Shown: positions 1-8,086 of the stretch, piece by piece
How positions within the stretch are numbered: the first letter of the stretch is position 1
Layout of the letters: each line of letters begins with the position of its first letter
Source: an uncultured Porphyromonadaceae bacterium
GTDB lineage: Bacteria; Bacteroidota; Bacteroidia; Bacteroidales; Muribaculaceae
Reading direction: 5' to 3'
Length of the DNA stretch: 61,505 nt
Assembly: GCA_900546365.1 (NCBI GenBank)
Contig: URCF01000012.1
Coordinates: 1-61,505, forward strand
Made by a program: the position numbers and the translations under genes
Notes under the pieces: model-generated
Databases searched by the model: none
Told to the model about the DNA's origin: nothing
The model's input: the letters and a program-made list of their open reading frames with translations, nothing else

Positions 1-186
1 GGACGGTATTTCATGCATTTTGCTGCCGCTCTCAGACACATATACTTTTTTCAGCCATTCCCGCGGCGCTTCCTGGAACATTTTCCAGCCCTCCGCCACG
101 AAAACGTCCTGCTCCCGGCGTTCTTTTGCTTTTTTGTTCAGCGCAATAATGTTTTTTACCTGTGCATTGCTGCTGCTTGTAATCAT
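1..186 (-). CDS. TrmH/SpoU-family RNA methyltransferase, N-terminal fragment (cut by window edge)
   Basis: The complementary strand opens with ATG at 186 and stays open for 62 codons to the window edge. The protein starts MITSSSNAQVKNIIALNKKA and continues with KERREQDVFVAEGWKMF. This is the usual start of the substrate-binding domain of TrmH-type 2'-O-methyltransferases, which bind rRNA or tRNA before the knotted SAM domain (not in the window). A GAGGGG ribosome-binding site overlaps the stop of the preceding TrkA-type gene, whose TGA is 11 bases upstream, so the two form an operon. A strong Shine-Dalgarno is unlike the other genes here and fits a Firmicute. Family assignment is good; the exact target base cannot be told. 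Confidence 0.8.
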   Translation of the reverse strand, partial: MITSSSNAQVKNIIALNKKAKERREQDVFVAEGWKMFQEAPREWLKKVYVSESGSKMHEIPS

Positions 187-197
187 GAATGGTCCCC

Positions 198-518
198 TCA
201 TTTCCTGTTTTTCATCAATTTGGCAAGTTCTTTGTTTTCGCCGATCAGAATCAGCACTTCCTCTGCGCGGAGCAGCGTCTTCGGATTGACCGTGACACGG
301 ATGTCTTCCCCGTCCTTGACGGCGATTACGTTGATACTGTATTTCTTCCGCAGATCCAGCTCCTCGAGGTTATGCCCCGTCCACGCTTCCGGCACGGGAA
401 GCTCTACCATGGAGAACGAATCCGACAGCATGAAGAAGTCCTGGAAGCCGCCGGAAATCAGGCTTTTTCCGAGGCGGATACCCGTCTCACTCTCCGCCAT
501 CACGACGCGGTCCGCGGG
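198..518 (-). pseudogene. TrkA/KtrA potassium-uptake regulator, C-terminal fragment joined to pnp tail
   Basis: The frame reads DRVVMAESETGIRLGKSLIS and then a complete RCK_C (TrkA_C) domain: VELPVPEAWTGHNLEELDLR, KKYSINVIAVKDGEDIRVTV and a LLRAEEVLILIGEN ending. TrkA/KtrA subunits gate Trk/Ktr potassium channels from the cytoplasm, using an N-terminal RCK_N nucleotide-binding domain of about 130 residues. That domain is missing: upstream of about base 518 this frame runs into the Arg/Gly-rich end of pnp read out of frame. The ATG at 554 is therefore an accident of pnp sequence. The fragment is followed by an RNA methyltransferase, an order familiar from Lachnospiraceae-like genomes. I infer a join between two unrelated sequences rather than a real short gene. 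Confidence 0.75.
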
Positions 519-2700
519 GACGGTCGCCGTTGTCGCGGCGGGGACGGTCGCCACGGGGTGCGCGCTCGCGCTCTACGTAGCCTTCGGGTTTGGGAAGAAG
601 GGCACGCATTGACAGGCGGTATTTGCCGGTTTTCTTGTCGATTTCGATGAGCTTCACTTCCACTTCGTCACCTTCCTTGAGGCCGGAAGCTTCCATGTTG
701 TCAAGACGCTCCCAGGAGATTTCGCTGATGTGGAGCAGGCCGTCGCGGTTGGGCATGAACTCAACGAATGCGCCGAAGTCGAGTATGGAGCGCACTTTGC
801 CTTTATATACCTTGCCTTCTTCGGGGAGCTCCACGATGGCGTTGATCATTTCGAGAGCCTTGTCGATGGCGGGCTTGTTGGCGGCGGCAACTTCGATGTA
901 GCCACCTTCGTCTATTTCGTCAATGGATACTGTGGCACCGCTGGCTTCCTGAATACCCTGGATCACCTTTCCGCCCGGGCCAATCACAGCACCGATAAGT
1001 TCCTTAGGTATGGTCATGGTGACGATACGGGGCACATGGGGCTTGTAGTCCTCGCGTGGTGCGGGGATGGTCTGGTTGATGATGTCAAGGATGTGGAGAC
1101 GACCGTCACGGGCCTGATTGAGGGCGCGTTCGAGAATCTCGTAGCTCAGGCCGTCACACTTGATGTCCATCTGTGTGGCGGTGATACCGTCTTTGGTACC
1201 GGTCACCTTGAAGTCCATATCGCCGAGGTGGTCCTCATCGCCGAGAATATCGGAGAGAATGGCGTATTTGGAGTTGTCGGAGTCGGTGATAAGACCCATT
1301 GCGATACCGCTCACGGGCTTTTTCATCTTCACGCCGGCATCAAGCAGTGCGAGGGTGCCTGCGCATACGGTGGCCATGGAGGAGGAGCCGTTGCTCTCGA
1401 GGATGTCGCTCACCACGCGGCAAACGTAGGGGAAATCATCGGGGAACATGCGCTTGAGGGCGCGGTGGGCAAGGTTGCCGTGGCCGATTTCACGACGGCC
1501 CACACCACGCACGGGCTTGGCTTCGCCGGTGGAGAAGGGCGGGAAGTTGTAGTGGAGCAGGAAACGCTCGCGGCCCTGGTTGATCACATCGTCCACAATC
1601 TTTTCATCGAGCTTGGTGCCGAGGGTGACAGTGGAGAGCGACTGTGTTTCACCACGGGTGAACACTGCCGATCCGTGAGGGCCGGGAATATAGTCCACTT
1701 CGGCCCAAATGGGACGGATTTCGGTTGTTTTGCGGCCGTCGAGACGGATGCCTTCGTCAAGCACACAGCGGCGCATGGCTTCTTTCTCCACATCGTGGTA
1801 GTAGCGCTTCACCAGCGGTGTTTTTTCTTCGCGTTCCTCTTCGGGGAGCGATTCGATATATTCGTTGCAGATAGCCTCGAAGCTGTCGTTACGCCAATGT
1901 TTGTCGGCGCATCCTTTCTGGGCGATGGCGTAAGCCTTGTCGTAGCACTTGTCGTGCACATCCTGGCGGAGGGCTTCGTCGTTCACTTCGTGGCAGTATT
2001 CGCGCTTCACGGTGGCGCCGGCGGCTTCAGCCAGCTCCAGCTGGGCCTTGCACTGCACCTTGATGGCCTCGTGAGCGGCCTTGAGGGCATTGAGGAGGTC
2101 GGTTTCGGACACTTCGTCCATCTCGCCTTCCACCATCATGATGTTGTCGTAGGTGGCACCTACCATCAGCTCCATGTCGGCGTCCTTGAGCTGGTCGAAT
2201 GTGGGGTCGATTACAAACTCACCGTTCACACGGGCCACACGTACTTCCGAGATGGGGCCGTTGAAGGGGATGTCGCTCACTGAGAGCGCTGCCGAGGCGG
2301 CAAGACCGGCAAGTGCGTCGGGTATATCCTCGCCATCGGTGGAGTATAAGGTGATGTTGACAAAGGTGTCAGCGTGATAGTTGTCGGGGAACAAGGGGCG
2401 CAATACACGGTCAACCAGACGAGCAGTCAGGATTTCGTAGTCAGAGGCGCGTCCCTCACGTTTGAGGAAGCCTCCGGGAAAACGCCCGAATGATGAGAAT
2501 TTCTCTTTGTATTCTACTTGAAGTGGCATGAAGTCAACTCCTTCGCCGGCCTCTTTGGCCGAAACTACTGTGGCAAGGAGCATTGTGTTGCCCATGCGCA
2601 GCTCTACCGCTCCATCGGCCTGCTTGGCAAGTTTGCCCGTTTCCAGCGTGATGGTACGACCATCAGGCAGTTCGATGGTTTTTTTGATTGGATTTAACAT
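487..2700 (-). CDS. pnp: Polyribonucleotide nucleotidyltransferase (PNPase)
   Basis: Phosphorolytic 3'-5' exoribonuclease of the RNA degradation machinery, cytoplasmic and trimeric. The 737-residue product shows two RNase PH domains (roughly 15-150 and 320-480), the helical linker, a KH domain with its GPGG loop near residue 572, and an S1 domain at about 631-695 (VYKGKVRSILDFGAFVEFMP). After S1 comes an Arg/Gly/Asp-rich tail with repeats of GDRPRRDN type. The last 8 or so residues before the stop at 487 are probably not native, because they are read from the foreign TrkA sequence. The start at 2700 is supported by a promoter 53 bases upstream. Confidence 0.95.
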   Translation of the reverse strand: MLNPIKKTIELPDGRTITLETGKLAKQADGAVELRMGNTMLLATVVSAKEAGEGVDFMPLQVEYKEKFSSFGRFPGGFLKREGRASDYEILTARLVDRVLRPLFPDNYHADTFVNITLYSTDGEDIPDALAGLAASAALSVSDIPFNGPISEVRVARVNGEFVIDPTFDQLKDADMELMVGATYDNIMMVEGEMDEVSETDLLNALKAAHEAIKVQCKAQLELAEAAGATVKREYCHEVNDEALRQDVHDKCYDKAYAIAQKGCADKHWRNDSFEAICNEYIESLPEEEREEKTPLVKRYYHDVEKEAMRRCVLDEGIRLDGRKTTEIRPIWAEVDYIPGPHGSAVFTRGETQSLSTVTLGTKLDEKIVDDVINQGRERFLLHYNFPPFSTGEAKPVRGVGRREIGHGNLAHRALKRMFPDDFPYVCRVVSDILESNGSSSMATVCAGTLALLDAGVKMKKPVSGIAMGLITDSDNSKYAILSDILGDEDHLGDMDFKVTGTKDGITATQMDIKCDGLSYEILERALNQARDGRLHILDIINQTIPAPREDYKPHVPRIVTMTIPKELIGAVIGPGGKVIQGIQEASGATVSIDEIDEGGYIEVAAANKPAIDKALEMINAIVELPEEGKVYKGKVRSILDFGAFVEFMPNRDGLLHISEISWERLDNMEASGLKEGDEVEVKLIEIDKKTGKYRLSMRALLPKPEGYVERERAPRGDRPRRDNGDRPRGPRRDGGE
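498..520. other. Putative chimeric junction
   Basis: On the complementary strand the pnp tail (repeats of CGTCCCCGC type coding RPR) passes into GCGGACCGCGTCGTGATGG, which codes A-D-R-V-V-M of the TrkA-type protein in another frame. Both genes are broken here: the TrkA fragment lacks its first domain, and the pnp tail ends in residues read from TrkA sequence. A few GC-rich bases could belong to either partner, so the exact point is uncertain by about 15 bases. Confidence 0.65.
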
Positions 2701-2752
2701 GTTATGTTTCGATTATCTATAAATAGTCTTTGACTTTGTTGTAAAAAGCGCA

Positions 2753-2760
2753 CAAAGTTA
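2753..2760 (-). promoter_or_regulatory. Promoter of pnp (-7 TAACTTTG)
   Basis: TAACTTTG on the minus strand matches the Bacteroidetes -7 consensus TAnnTTTG, with a TTG 20 bases upstream as the -33 element. It predicts a leader of about 49 bases. Confidence 0.7.
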
Positions 2761-2889
2761 GCAATTTGTCCGCACAATTCCAAGCCCGGAGGGGGAAATT
2801 TGATTATAGTGCGCCGAATGGTGAAACAAATACCGTTTTTGCGCGTTATGATTGCAAGAACTATTTATTGAATTTTAACAGAGTGACTG

Positions 2890-3696
2890 ATGTTTGGGAG
2901 AACTAAAAAACCACCCTACAGGATAGGGGTTGCGCTCAGCGGCGGCGGTGCCCGCGGATTTGCCCACGCCGGGGCCTTGAAGGCTTTGGAGGAGGTAGGG
3001 ATACGGCCTGATATCGTGGCCGGTGTGAGTGCCGGCTCGGTGGCGGCGGTGCTGTACAGTTCCGGGATGCGCCCCGAGGAGATTGTGGATCTGTTCAAGC
3101 AGCATTCGTTCACTCAGCTCTGTGAGCTCACCACCCCCACTTCGGGTTTGATGAAGATGGAAGGGTTCAGACGTTTGCTCAGGGAGGCTATCCCGTATGA
3201 GAACCTTGAGGATCTGCCTATCCCCACAGTGGTTGGTGCCACGGATTTTGACCGGGGCAAGCCGGTGGCTTTCGACCATGGTAATCTTGTGGACTGCGTG
3301 AGTGCGTCGTGCAGCATGCCTGTTGTGTTCAAGCCTGTGGAAATCAACGGTGTGAGATATGTGGACGGCGGTGTGCTGCACAATCTTCCGGCATGGGCTA
3401 TCCGTAAGAAATGCAGGATTCTGATTGGAGTCAACTGCTCCCCGCTCACTTCGGGTCCTACCAATAAGAACAATCTGCTCGGGGTAGCGCTGCGCTCCTA
3501 TGAGCTTATGGCCAAAACCAATTGTGCGAGCGACCTGATGACTTGCGACATTGCTGTGCACACCGATTCCATTGCTCGCTATCAGGTGTTTAACCTCAAG
3601 TCGATTGACAAGGTGTTTGAATGTGGCTATCTCGAGACTATGCGCACACTCCGCAGGCTCGGGTTCAAAAGTCGCATAAGGACAGGCTCTAAGTGA
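2890..3696 (+). CDS. Patatin-like phospholipase (RssA-type)
   Basis: A 268-residue patatin-fold serine hydrolase likely to cleave acyl groups from lipids. The oxyanion loop is SGGGARGFAHAGAL (about residues 17-30), the nucleophile elbow GVSAG has Ser near 46, and the catalytic Asp is in DGG near residue 159, so the dyad is intact. There is no signal peptide or membrane segment, so it is predicted cytosolic, unlike the longer outer-membrane patatins of Bacteroidetes. It stands alone between divergent pnp and the downstream amylase, which has its own promoter. The substrate is unknown. Confidence 0.88.
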   Translation: MFGRTKKPPYRIGVALSGGGARGFAHAGALKALEEVGIRPDIVAGVSAGSVAAVLYSSGMRPEEIVDLFKQHSFTQLCELTTPTSGLMKMEGFRRLLREAIPYENLEDLPIPTVVGATDFDRGKPVAFDHGNLVDCVSASCSMPVVFKPVEINGVRYVDGGVLHNLPAWAIRKKCRILIGVNCSPLTSGPTNKNNLLGVALRSYELMAKTNCASDLMTCDIAVHTDSIARYQVFNLKSIDKVFECGYLETMRTLRRLGFKSRIRTGSK

Positions 3697-3708
3697 GAAA
3701 AAAAACAT

Positions 3709-3716
3709 TATTTTTG
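3709..3716 (+). promoter_or_regulatory. Promoter of the GH13 gene (-7 TATTTTTG)
   Basis: TATTTTTG fits TAnnTTTG. It predicts transcription from about 3720, which excludes the upstream GTG at 3693 as start and supports ATG 3744. Confidence 0.65.
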
Positions 3717-3743
3717 TGGCGTAATAATCATAATGACCACGCC

Positions 3744-5435
3744 ATGGAAGCAAAGGACAAACCTGTAATTTATCAACTTCTGCCACGACTATATACCAAC
3801 CGGGTTGCCGACCCTGTGCCCGATGGCTCTATAGAGCGCAACGGTTGCGGCAAGCTCAACTATCTCACCCCGGCTGTGTTGAAATCCATCAAGGAGCTGG
3901 GTGTCACACACCTGTGGCTCACCGGTGTGATTGAGCATGCCCACTGCACCGACTATTCGGCTTTCGGTATCGAGCCCGACAACAAGTATGTGGTGAAAGG
4001 TAAGGCCGGTTCGCCCTATGCCATCAAGGACTATTACGATATTGACCCCGACATAGCCGAAAATGTACCCGGAAGGATGAGCGAGTTTGAGGCTGTGCTC
4101 GAGCGTGTGCACAAGCAGGGAATGAAGCTGGTGATTGATTTCGTGCCCAACCATGTGGCGCGTCGCTATCACAGCGATGTGGCCCCCGAGGGGGTGCGCG
4201 ATCTCGGTGCTGACGATGACTGCACCTACGGATTCAAGCATGACAACAATTTCTATTATATCACCAACCAGCAGTTTGCTCCCTCGGTGAATCTCGGCAG
4301 CGGTGCCGACCGCTATGTGGAGTTTCCCGCCAAGGCATCCGGCAATGACTGCTTCACCGCATTTCCGGGTGTCAACGACTGGTATGAAACCGTGAAACTC
4401 AACTATGGTGTGGACCCCTGGGACCATTCGCGTCATTTCGACCCCATCCCCGACACATGGCACAAGATGCTCGACATCCTCCATTTCTGGGCCGGCAAGG
4501 GTGTGGATGCGTTCCGCTGCGACATGGCCCACATGGTGCCTCTCGAGTTTTGGCACTGGGCAATCGCTGATGTGAAGTCCAAGCACCCGGGCGTGCAGTT
4601 CATAGCAGAAATTTATGATGTGGGGCTCTACCGTCCGTTCATTGAGTACGGTGGGTTTGACTACCTCTATGACAAGGTGAATCTCTACGACACTCTCCGC
4701 GGCATAGTGTCGGGGCAGGTGTCGGCAGCGCAGCTCACCTCCTGCTGGCAGCGCGTGGACGGTCTCGGAGCGCACATGCTCAACTTTCTGGAAAATCACG
4801 ACGAGCAGCGTATAGCCTCGCCGGAGTTTGCCGGGGACCCGTTCAAGGCTCTCCCCGCCATGGTGGTGAGTGCGTTGATGAGCACCGGTGCGGTGATGAT
4901 TTACGGCGGTCAGGAGCTTGGCGAGCCTGCCGAGGGTGCCACCGGTTTCTCGGGCAATGATGGCCGCACCACTATTTTCGACTACTACAATATCCCCACC
5001 ATACAGCGTTGGCTCGGACAATCAGGCCGTCCGGCGCTGACAAGGCTCACCGACAGTGAGCGCGAGTTGCGCAGCCGCTACAAGGCTATTCTTGACCTCT
5101 GCTGCAAGGAGCGCGCTGTGGCCGAAGGTGAGTTCTACGACCTTATGTATGTTAATTTCCATACCCCCGGGTTCAGCCCTCACGAGCATTTTGTGTTCCT
5201 GCGCCGCAAGGATAAGGAGACCATACTCGTTGTGGCCAATTTCGGCGAGAATGGCGGCGATGTGAATGTGGTGGTACCGGCCCATGCTTTCAAGTATCTC
5301 GGCATGGAGGAGGGCGCAGTCGAGGCCGTTGACCTGCTCGGCACCGGCACCATGCATCTGGAGCTCCATCCCGACAAGGCGACAACAGTGAAAATCGCTC
5401 CCCACAGCGCCGTGGCATTGAAATTCACCCTGTAG
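3744..5435 (+). CDS. Alpha-amylase family glycosyl hydrolase (GH13)
   Basis: A 563-residue (beta/alpha)8 enzyme acting on alpha-glucan linkages. The four GH13 regions are visible: DFVPNH near 132, FRCDMAHM with nucleophile Asp260, AEIYD with acid Glu288, and ENHDEQ with Asp353. A beta-rich C-terminal domain follows (from about 470). There is no signal peptide, so it is predicted cytoplasmic and probably works on stored glycogen or imported malto-oligosaccharides. The start at 3744 is chosen because the frame's upstream GTG (3693) lies before the promoter's predicted start site. Subfamily and exact product are not determinable here. Confidence 0.88.
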   Translation: MEAKDKPVIYQLLPRLYTNRVADPVPDGSIERNGCGKLNYLTPAVLKSIKELGVTHLWLTGVIEHAHCTDYSAFGIEPDNKYVVKGKAGSPYAIKDYYDIDPDIAENVPGRMSEFEAVLERVHKQGMKLVIDFVPNHVARRYHSDVAPEGVRDLGADDDCTYGFKHDNNFYYITNQQFAPSVNLGSGADRYVEFPAKASGNDCFTAFPGVNDWYETVKLNYGVDPWDHSRHFDPIPDTWHKMLDILHFWAGKGVDAFRCDMAHMVPLEFWHWAIADVKSKHPGVQFIAEIYDVGLYRPFIEYGGFDYLYDKVNLYDTLRGIVSGQVSAAQLTSCWQRVDGLGAHMLNFLENHDEQRIASPEFAGDPFKALPAMVVSALMSTGAVMIYGGQELGEPAEGATGFSGNDGRTTIFDYYNIPTIQRWLGQSGRPALTRLTDSERELRSRYKAILDLCCKERAVAEGEFYDLMYVNFHTPGFSPHEHFVFLRRKDKETILVVANFGENGGDVNVVVPAHAFKYLGMEEGAVEAVDLLGTGTMHLELHPDKATTVKIAPHSAVALKFTL

Positions 5436-5480
5436 ATAAAAAATCAACAGTAGATGGTGGGGAGAGATGTAAAAAAGTAG

Positions 5481-5488
5481 TAACTTTG
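5481..5488 (+). promoter_or_regulatory. Promoter of prs (-7 TAACTTTG)
   Basis: Perfect TAnnTTTG match 38 bases before the prs ATG. It also serves the coupled gene at 6470. Confidence 0.7.
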
Positions 5489-5525
5489 TGGCAAATTAAA
5501 CCAATTACAGAAGTAGTACACTGTT

Positions 5526-6470
5526 ATGCAATCATCCATCCATCCCATCAAGGTATTCGCCGGCACCAAATCGCGCTACATGGGCGAAGAAATTTGTAAA
5601 CATCTCGGCATTGAGCTTGGCAAAATGAATGTGCAGCATTTTGCTGACGGCGAGTTTGAAGTGTCGTTTGAGGAAACTGTACGCGGCTGCGAGGTATATC
5701 TCGTGCAGTCCACTTTCCCCACCACCGACAACCTTATGGAGCTGTTGCTCATGATTGATGCTGCCAAGCGAGCATCTGCCTATTCGGTGGCTGCCGTGAT
5801 TCCGTATTTCGGCTGGGCCCGTCAGGATCGTAAGGACAAGCCCCGTGTGTCGATAGCCTCCAAGCTTGTGGCTGATATGCTCACCGCTGCCGGTGTGAAT
5901 CGTGTGATAACAATGGATTTGCATGCTGACCAGATTCAGGGATTCTTTGATGTGCCTGTTGATCATCTGTATGCTTCATCGGTGTTCATCCCCTACATCC
6001 AGAGCCTCAAGCTCGAGAATATGTGCGTGGCCACTCCCGATGTGGGCGGTGCCAAGCGCGCCAACAGCTACGCCAAATTCCTCAATGTGCCTCTGGTGCT
6101 GTGTCATAAGCAGAGAGCCAAGGCCAATGTGGTGGAGTCCATGACCGTGATCGGCGATGTGAAGGATAAGAATGTGATCCTCGTGGACGATATGGTGGAC
6201 ACCGCCGGCACCATCACCAAGGCTGCCGACCTTATGATGGCCGAGGGTGCCAAGAGTGTCCGTGCTCTGGCTTCGCATGCCATTATGAGCGACCCTGCTT
6301 CCGAGCGCGTTGATGCCAGCGGCATGTCGGAGATTATTTTCACCAACAGCATCCCGTTCAACAAGGATTGCAAAAAAGCCACCGTGCTCTCCGTAGCCGG
6401 CCTGTTTGCCGACACTATCCGTCGGGTTCACAACAACGAGTCGATTTCCAAGCAATACGTATTTAAATAA
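5526..6470 (+). CDS. prs: Ribose-phosphate pyrophosphokinase (PRPP synthetase)
   Basis: Makes phosphoribosyl pyrophosphate from ribose 5-phosphate and ATP for nucleotide, histidine and NAD synthesis. The 314-residue length is typical. Visible motifs are the flexible loop GWARQDRKDKPR (about residue 98), the metal-binding MDLHADQIQGFF, and the PRPP-binding loop VILVDDMVDTAGTI (about 218). It sits in the cytoplasm. Its stop shares one base with the start of the following secreted hydrolase (TAATG), an unexpected partner for a core gene. Confidence 0.96.
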   Translation: MQSSIHPIKVFAGTKSRYMGEEICKHLGIELGKMNVQHFADGEFEVSFEETVRGCEVYLVQSTFPTTDNLMELLLMIDAAKRASAYSVAAVIPYFGWARQDRKDKPRVSIASKLVADMLTAAGVNRVITMDLHADQIQGFFDVPVDHLYASSVFIPYIQSLKLENMCVATPDVGGAKRANSYAKFLNVPLVLCHKQRAKANVVESMTVIGDVKDKNVILVDDMVDTAGTITKAADLMMAEGAKSVRALASHAIMSDPASERVDASGMSEIIFTNSIPFNKDCKKATVLSVAGLFADTIRRVHNNESISKQYVFK

Positions 6471-7726
6471 TGCGTTGGCTTCTGATGCTTGCGTTGGCCA
6501 TGGCCTCTATATGCTCAGCTGCTCAAGGCAAGTTCGTAAAAGTGTCGCCCGGGGGAGATTTCACCCTGGGCGATTCGCTATATAGATTTGTGGGCACCAA
6601 TATGTGGTATGCCCCCATTCTTGCGTCACGGAGCGAGGCGGGTGACTCTGCGCGGTTGCAGCGCGAGCTCGACAGATTGTGCTCGCTCGGAGTGAAAAAC
6701 ATCAGGGTGCTTGCCGGCGCTGACGCTCCCGGTGATGCTCCCCACCATGTGAGCCCTGTGCTCCAGACAGCCCCCGGAGTGTACGACTCCGTTCAGCTCG
6801 AGGGTCTTGACCGGCTCCTCGCTGAGCTTGAGAAACGCGACATGAAGGCTGTGGTGTATCTCAACAACGCCTGGGAGTGGAGTGGTGGATACGGCTCCTA
6901 TCTCCAGTGGCTCGGGCGCGGGGTTGCCCCTGTGCCCGGCATCGATGGCTATAAGGAGTATGTGGACCATGTGAAGGAGTTCGTGCTGTCGCCTGAGGCG
7001 GTGCAGATGGCTGTTGAGCATGCGCGTAATATAGTGTCGCGCACCAGCAGTGTCACCGGACGGCCCTATTCTGAGTCGCCCGCTATCATGGCCTGGCAGG
7101 TGTGCAACGAGCCGAGGGCGTTCAGCCGGCAAGGCAAGGAGGCTCTGCTTGAGTATATCCGCAGTGTGTCCGAGGCTGTCCGCGCTCTGGATGGCAACCA
7201 TCTGATTTCCACCGGTAGCGAGGGCAAATATGGTTGCGAGGTGGATATTGACCTGTGGCGCAGGATTCATCAGCTTCCGAGCATTGACTATGCTGTGATT
7301 CATATATGGCCGTTTAACTGGCGATGGGTCACCGAACCCGAACTCACATCGGGTGTGGGTGAGGCCATACGCAGTTCCATGGAGTATCTTCAGGAGCATA
7401 TCGACTCGCTTGCCGGCATTTCCAAACCGCTGGTAATAGAGGAGTTCGGATATCCGCGCACAAACCAGTCGCTTCGCGGCGGCGATGATGCCGCAGGCAG
7501 GGATGCATATTATGATGCCATTCTCGGCCTCGTGACCGACGGCAAGGTGGCGGGCGTTAATTTCTGGGGTTGGGGCGGCGAGGCCGTACCCGATTCGTCG
7601 CGCTGGGTGCCCGGTGCTCCGTATGTCACCGACCCGGCCCATGAGGCGCAGGGGTGGTACTCGGTGTTTGATTCCGACACCACCACGGTGGATATTATCC
7701 GTCGCCATGCGCAGCAGTGCCGTTGA
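6470..7726 (+). CDS. Secreted GH5-type glycoside hydrolase, endo-beta-mannanase-like
   Basis: A 418-residue protein with a cleavable signal peptide (RWLLMLALAMASICSAAQG). The mature protein begins FVKVSPGGDFTLGDSLYRFV and GTNMWYAPIL, as in GH5 subfamily 7 mannanases. The acid/base is Glu214 in QVCNEPRAF and the nucleophile Glu325 in IEEFGYPR, so both catalytic residues are present. It should cleave beta-1,4-mannan-type chains in the periplasm or outside the cell. The gene overlaps prs by one base and probably relies on translational coupling. Substrate is inferred from family resemblance only. Confidence 0.85.
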   Translation: MRWLLMLALAMASICSAAQGKFVKVSPGGDFTLGDSLYRFVGTNMWYAPILASRSEAGDSARLQRELDRLCSLGVKNIRVLAGADAPGDAPHHVSPVLQTAPGVYDSVQLEGLDRLLAELEKRDMKAVVYLNNAWEWSGGYGSYLQWLGRGVAPVPGIDGYKEYVDHVKEFVLSPEAVQMAVEHARNIVSRTSSVTGRPYSESPAIMAWQVCNEPRAFSRQGKEALLEYIRSVSEAVRALDGNHLISTGSEGKYGCEVDIDLWRRIHQLPSIDYAVIHIWPFNWRWVTEPELTSGVGEAIRSSMEYLQEHIDSLAGISKPLVIEEFGYPRTNQSLRGGDDAAGRDAYYDAILGLVTDGKVAGVNFWGWGGEAVPDSSRWVPGAPYVTDPAHEAQGWYSVFDSDTTTVDIIRRHAQQCR

Positions 7727-7784
7727 ACCATCTTGGCTCCGAGGGTGTTATTGGTGAAGACAAATATCATTAACGCTACTAATT

Positions 7785-8006
7785 ATGTTTAAGAAAGAGA
7801 AAGAGGAGCCCACATTGCTCCAGCGCGTGCTCCAGCGCGAGAAAGTTGACCTTGCTCACTACACCATGCACGAGATTGAACAGCTTATTTCCGACCTTGT
7901 GAATCTGCAGGTGGACAGGGTGAGAGCTGAGGAGGTGACCAAGCTTGTCGGAGTGATTGATGCAGCTTCTGCCAAAATCCGTGAAATCGTGAACAAAGAG
8001 AAATAG
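7785..8006 (+). CDS. Small charged helical protein, unknown function
   Basis: Encodes 73 residues, MFKKEKEEPTLLQRVLQREK then a helical, Leu-rich and Glu/Lys-rich remainder, with no signal or membrane segment. I do not recognise a family. It lies 58 bases after the mannanase-like gene and is followed by a strong hairpin, which supports it as the last gene of that transcript. Amphipathic heptads suggest a helical bundle or coiled coil. Confidence 0.6.
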   Translation: MFKKEKEEPTLLQRVLQREKVDLAHYTMHEIEQLISDLVNLQVDRVRAEEVTKLVGVIDAASAKIREIVNKEK

Positions 8007-8033
8007 CAATGTGTCCCCTCTCTGAAAAAAATA

Positions 8034-8065
8034 ACCGGGCGTCAGTGTGAAAGCTGGCGCCCGGT
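8034..8065. terminator. Bidirectional rho-independent terminator
   Basis: ACCGGGCGTCAG pairs with CTGGCGCCCGGT around an 8-base loop (one G-T pair). On the minus strand the stem is followed by a T-rich run, so it mainly ends the serine palmitoyltransferase transcript, and it lies between converging genes. Confidence 0.8.
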
Positions 8066-8086
8066 TGTGTATGTGGTGATGATGTT

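Noticed and set aside
198..554. The 118-codon frame taken as a complete small TrkA-like gene
   Set aside because: Its first 14 or so residues are pnp tail read out of frame, and the family needs an N-terminal nucleotide-binding domain.
13..612. Plus-strand frame of 199 codons at the left end
   Set aside because: It crosses the putative junction and lies opposite the methyltransferase, TrkA and pnp frames, which are recognisable.
730..2283. Long plus-strand open frame of 517 codons opposite pnp
   Set aside because: Its product is His/Val/Gly-rich with no domain, and the opposite strand carries a complete PNPase.
3789..5021. 410-codon minus-strand frame opposite the GH13 gene
   Set aside because: A shadow of a GC-biased gene; all four GH13 motifs are on the plus strand.
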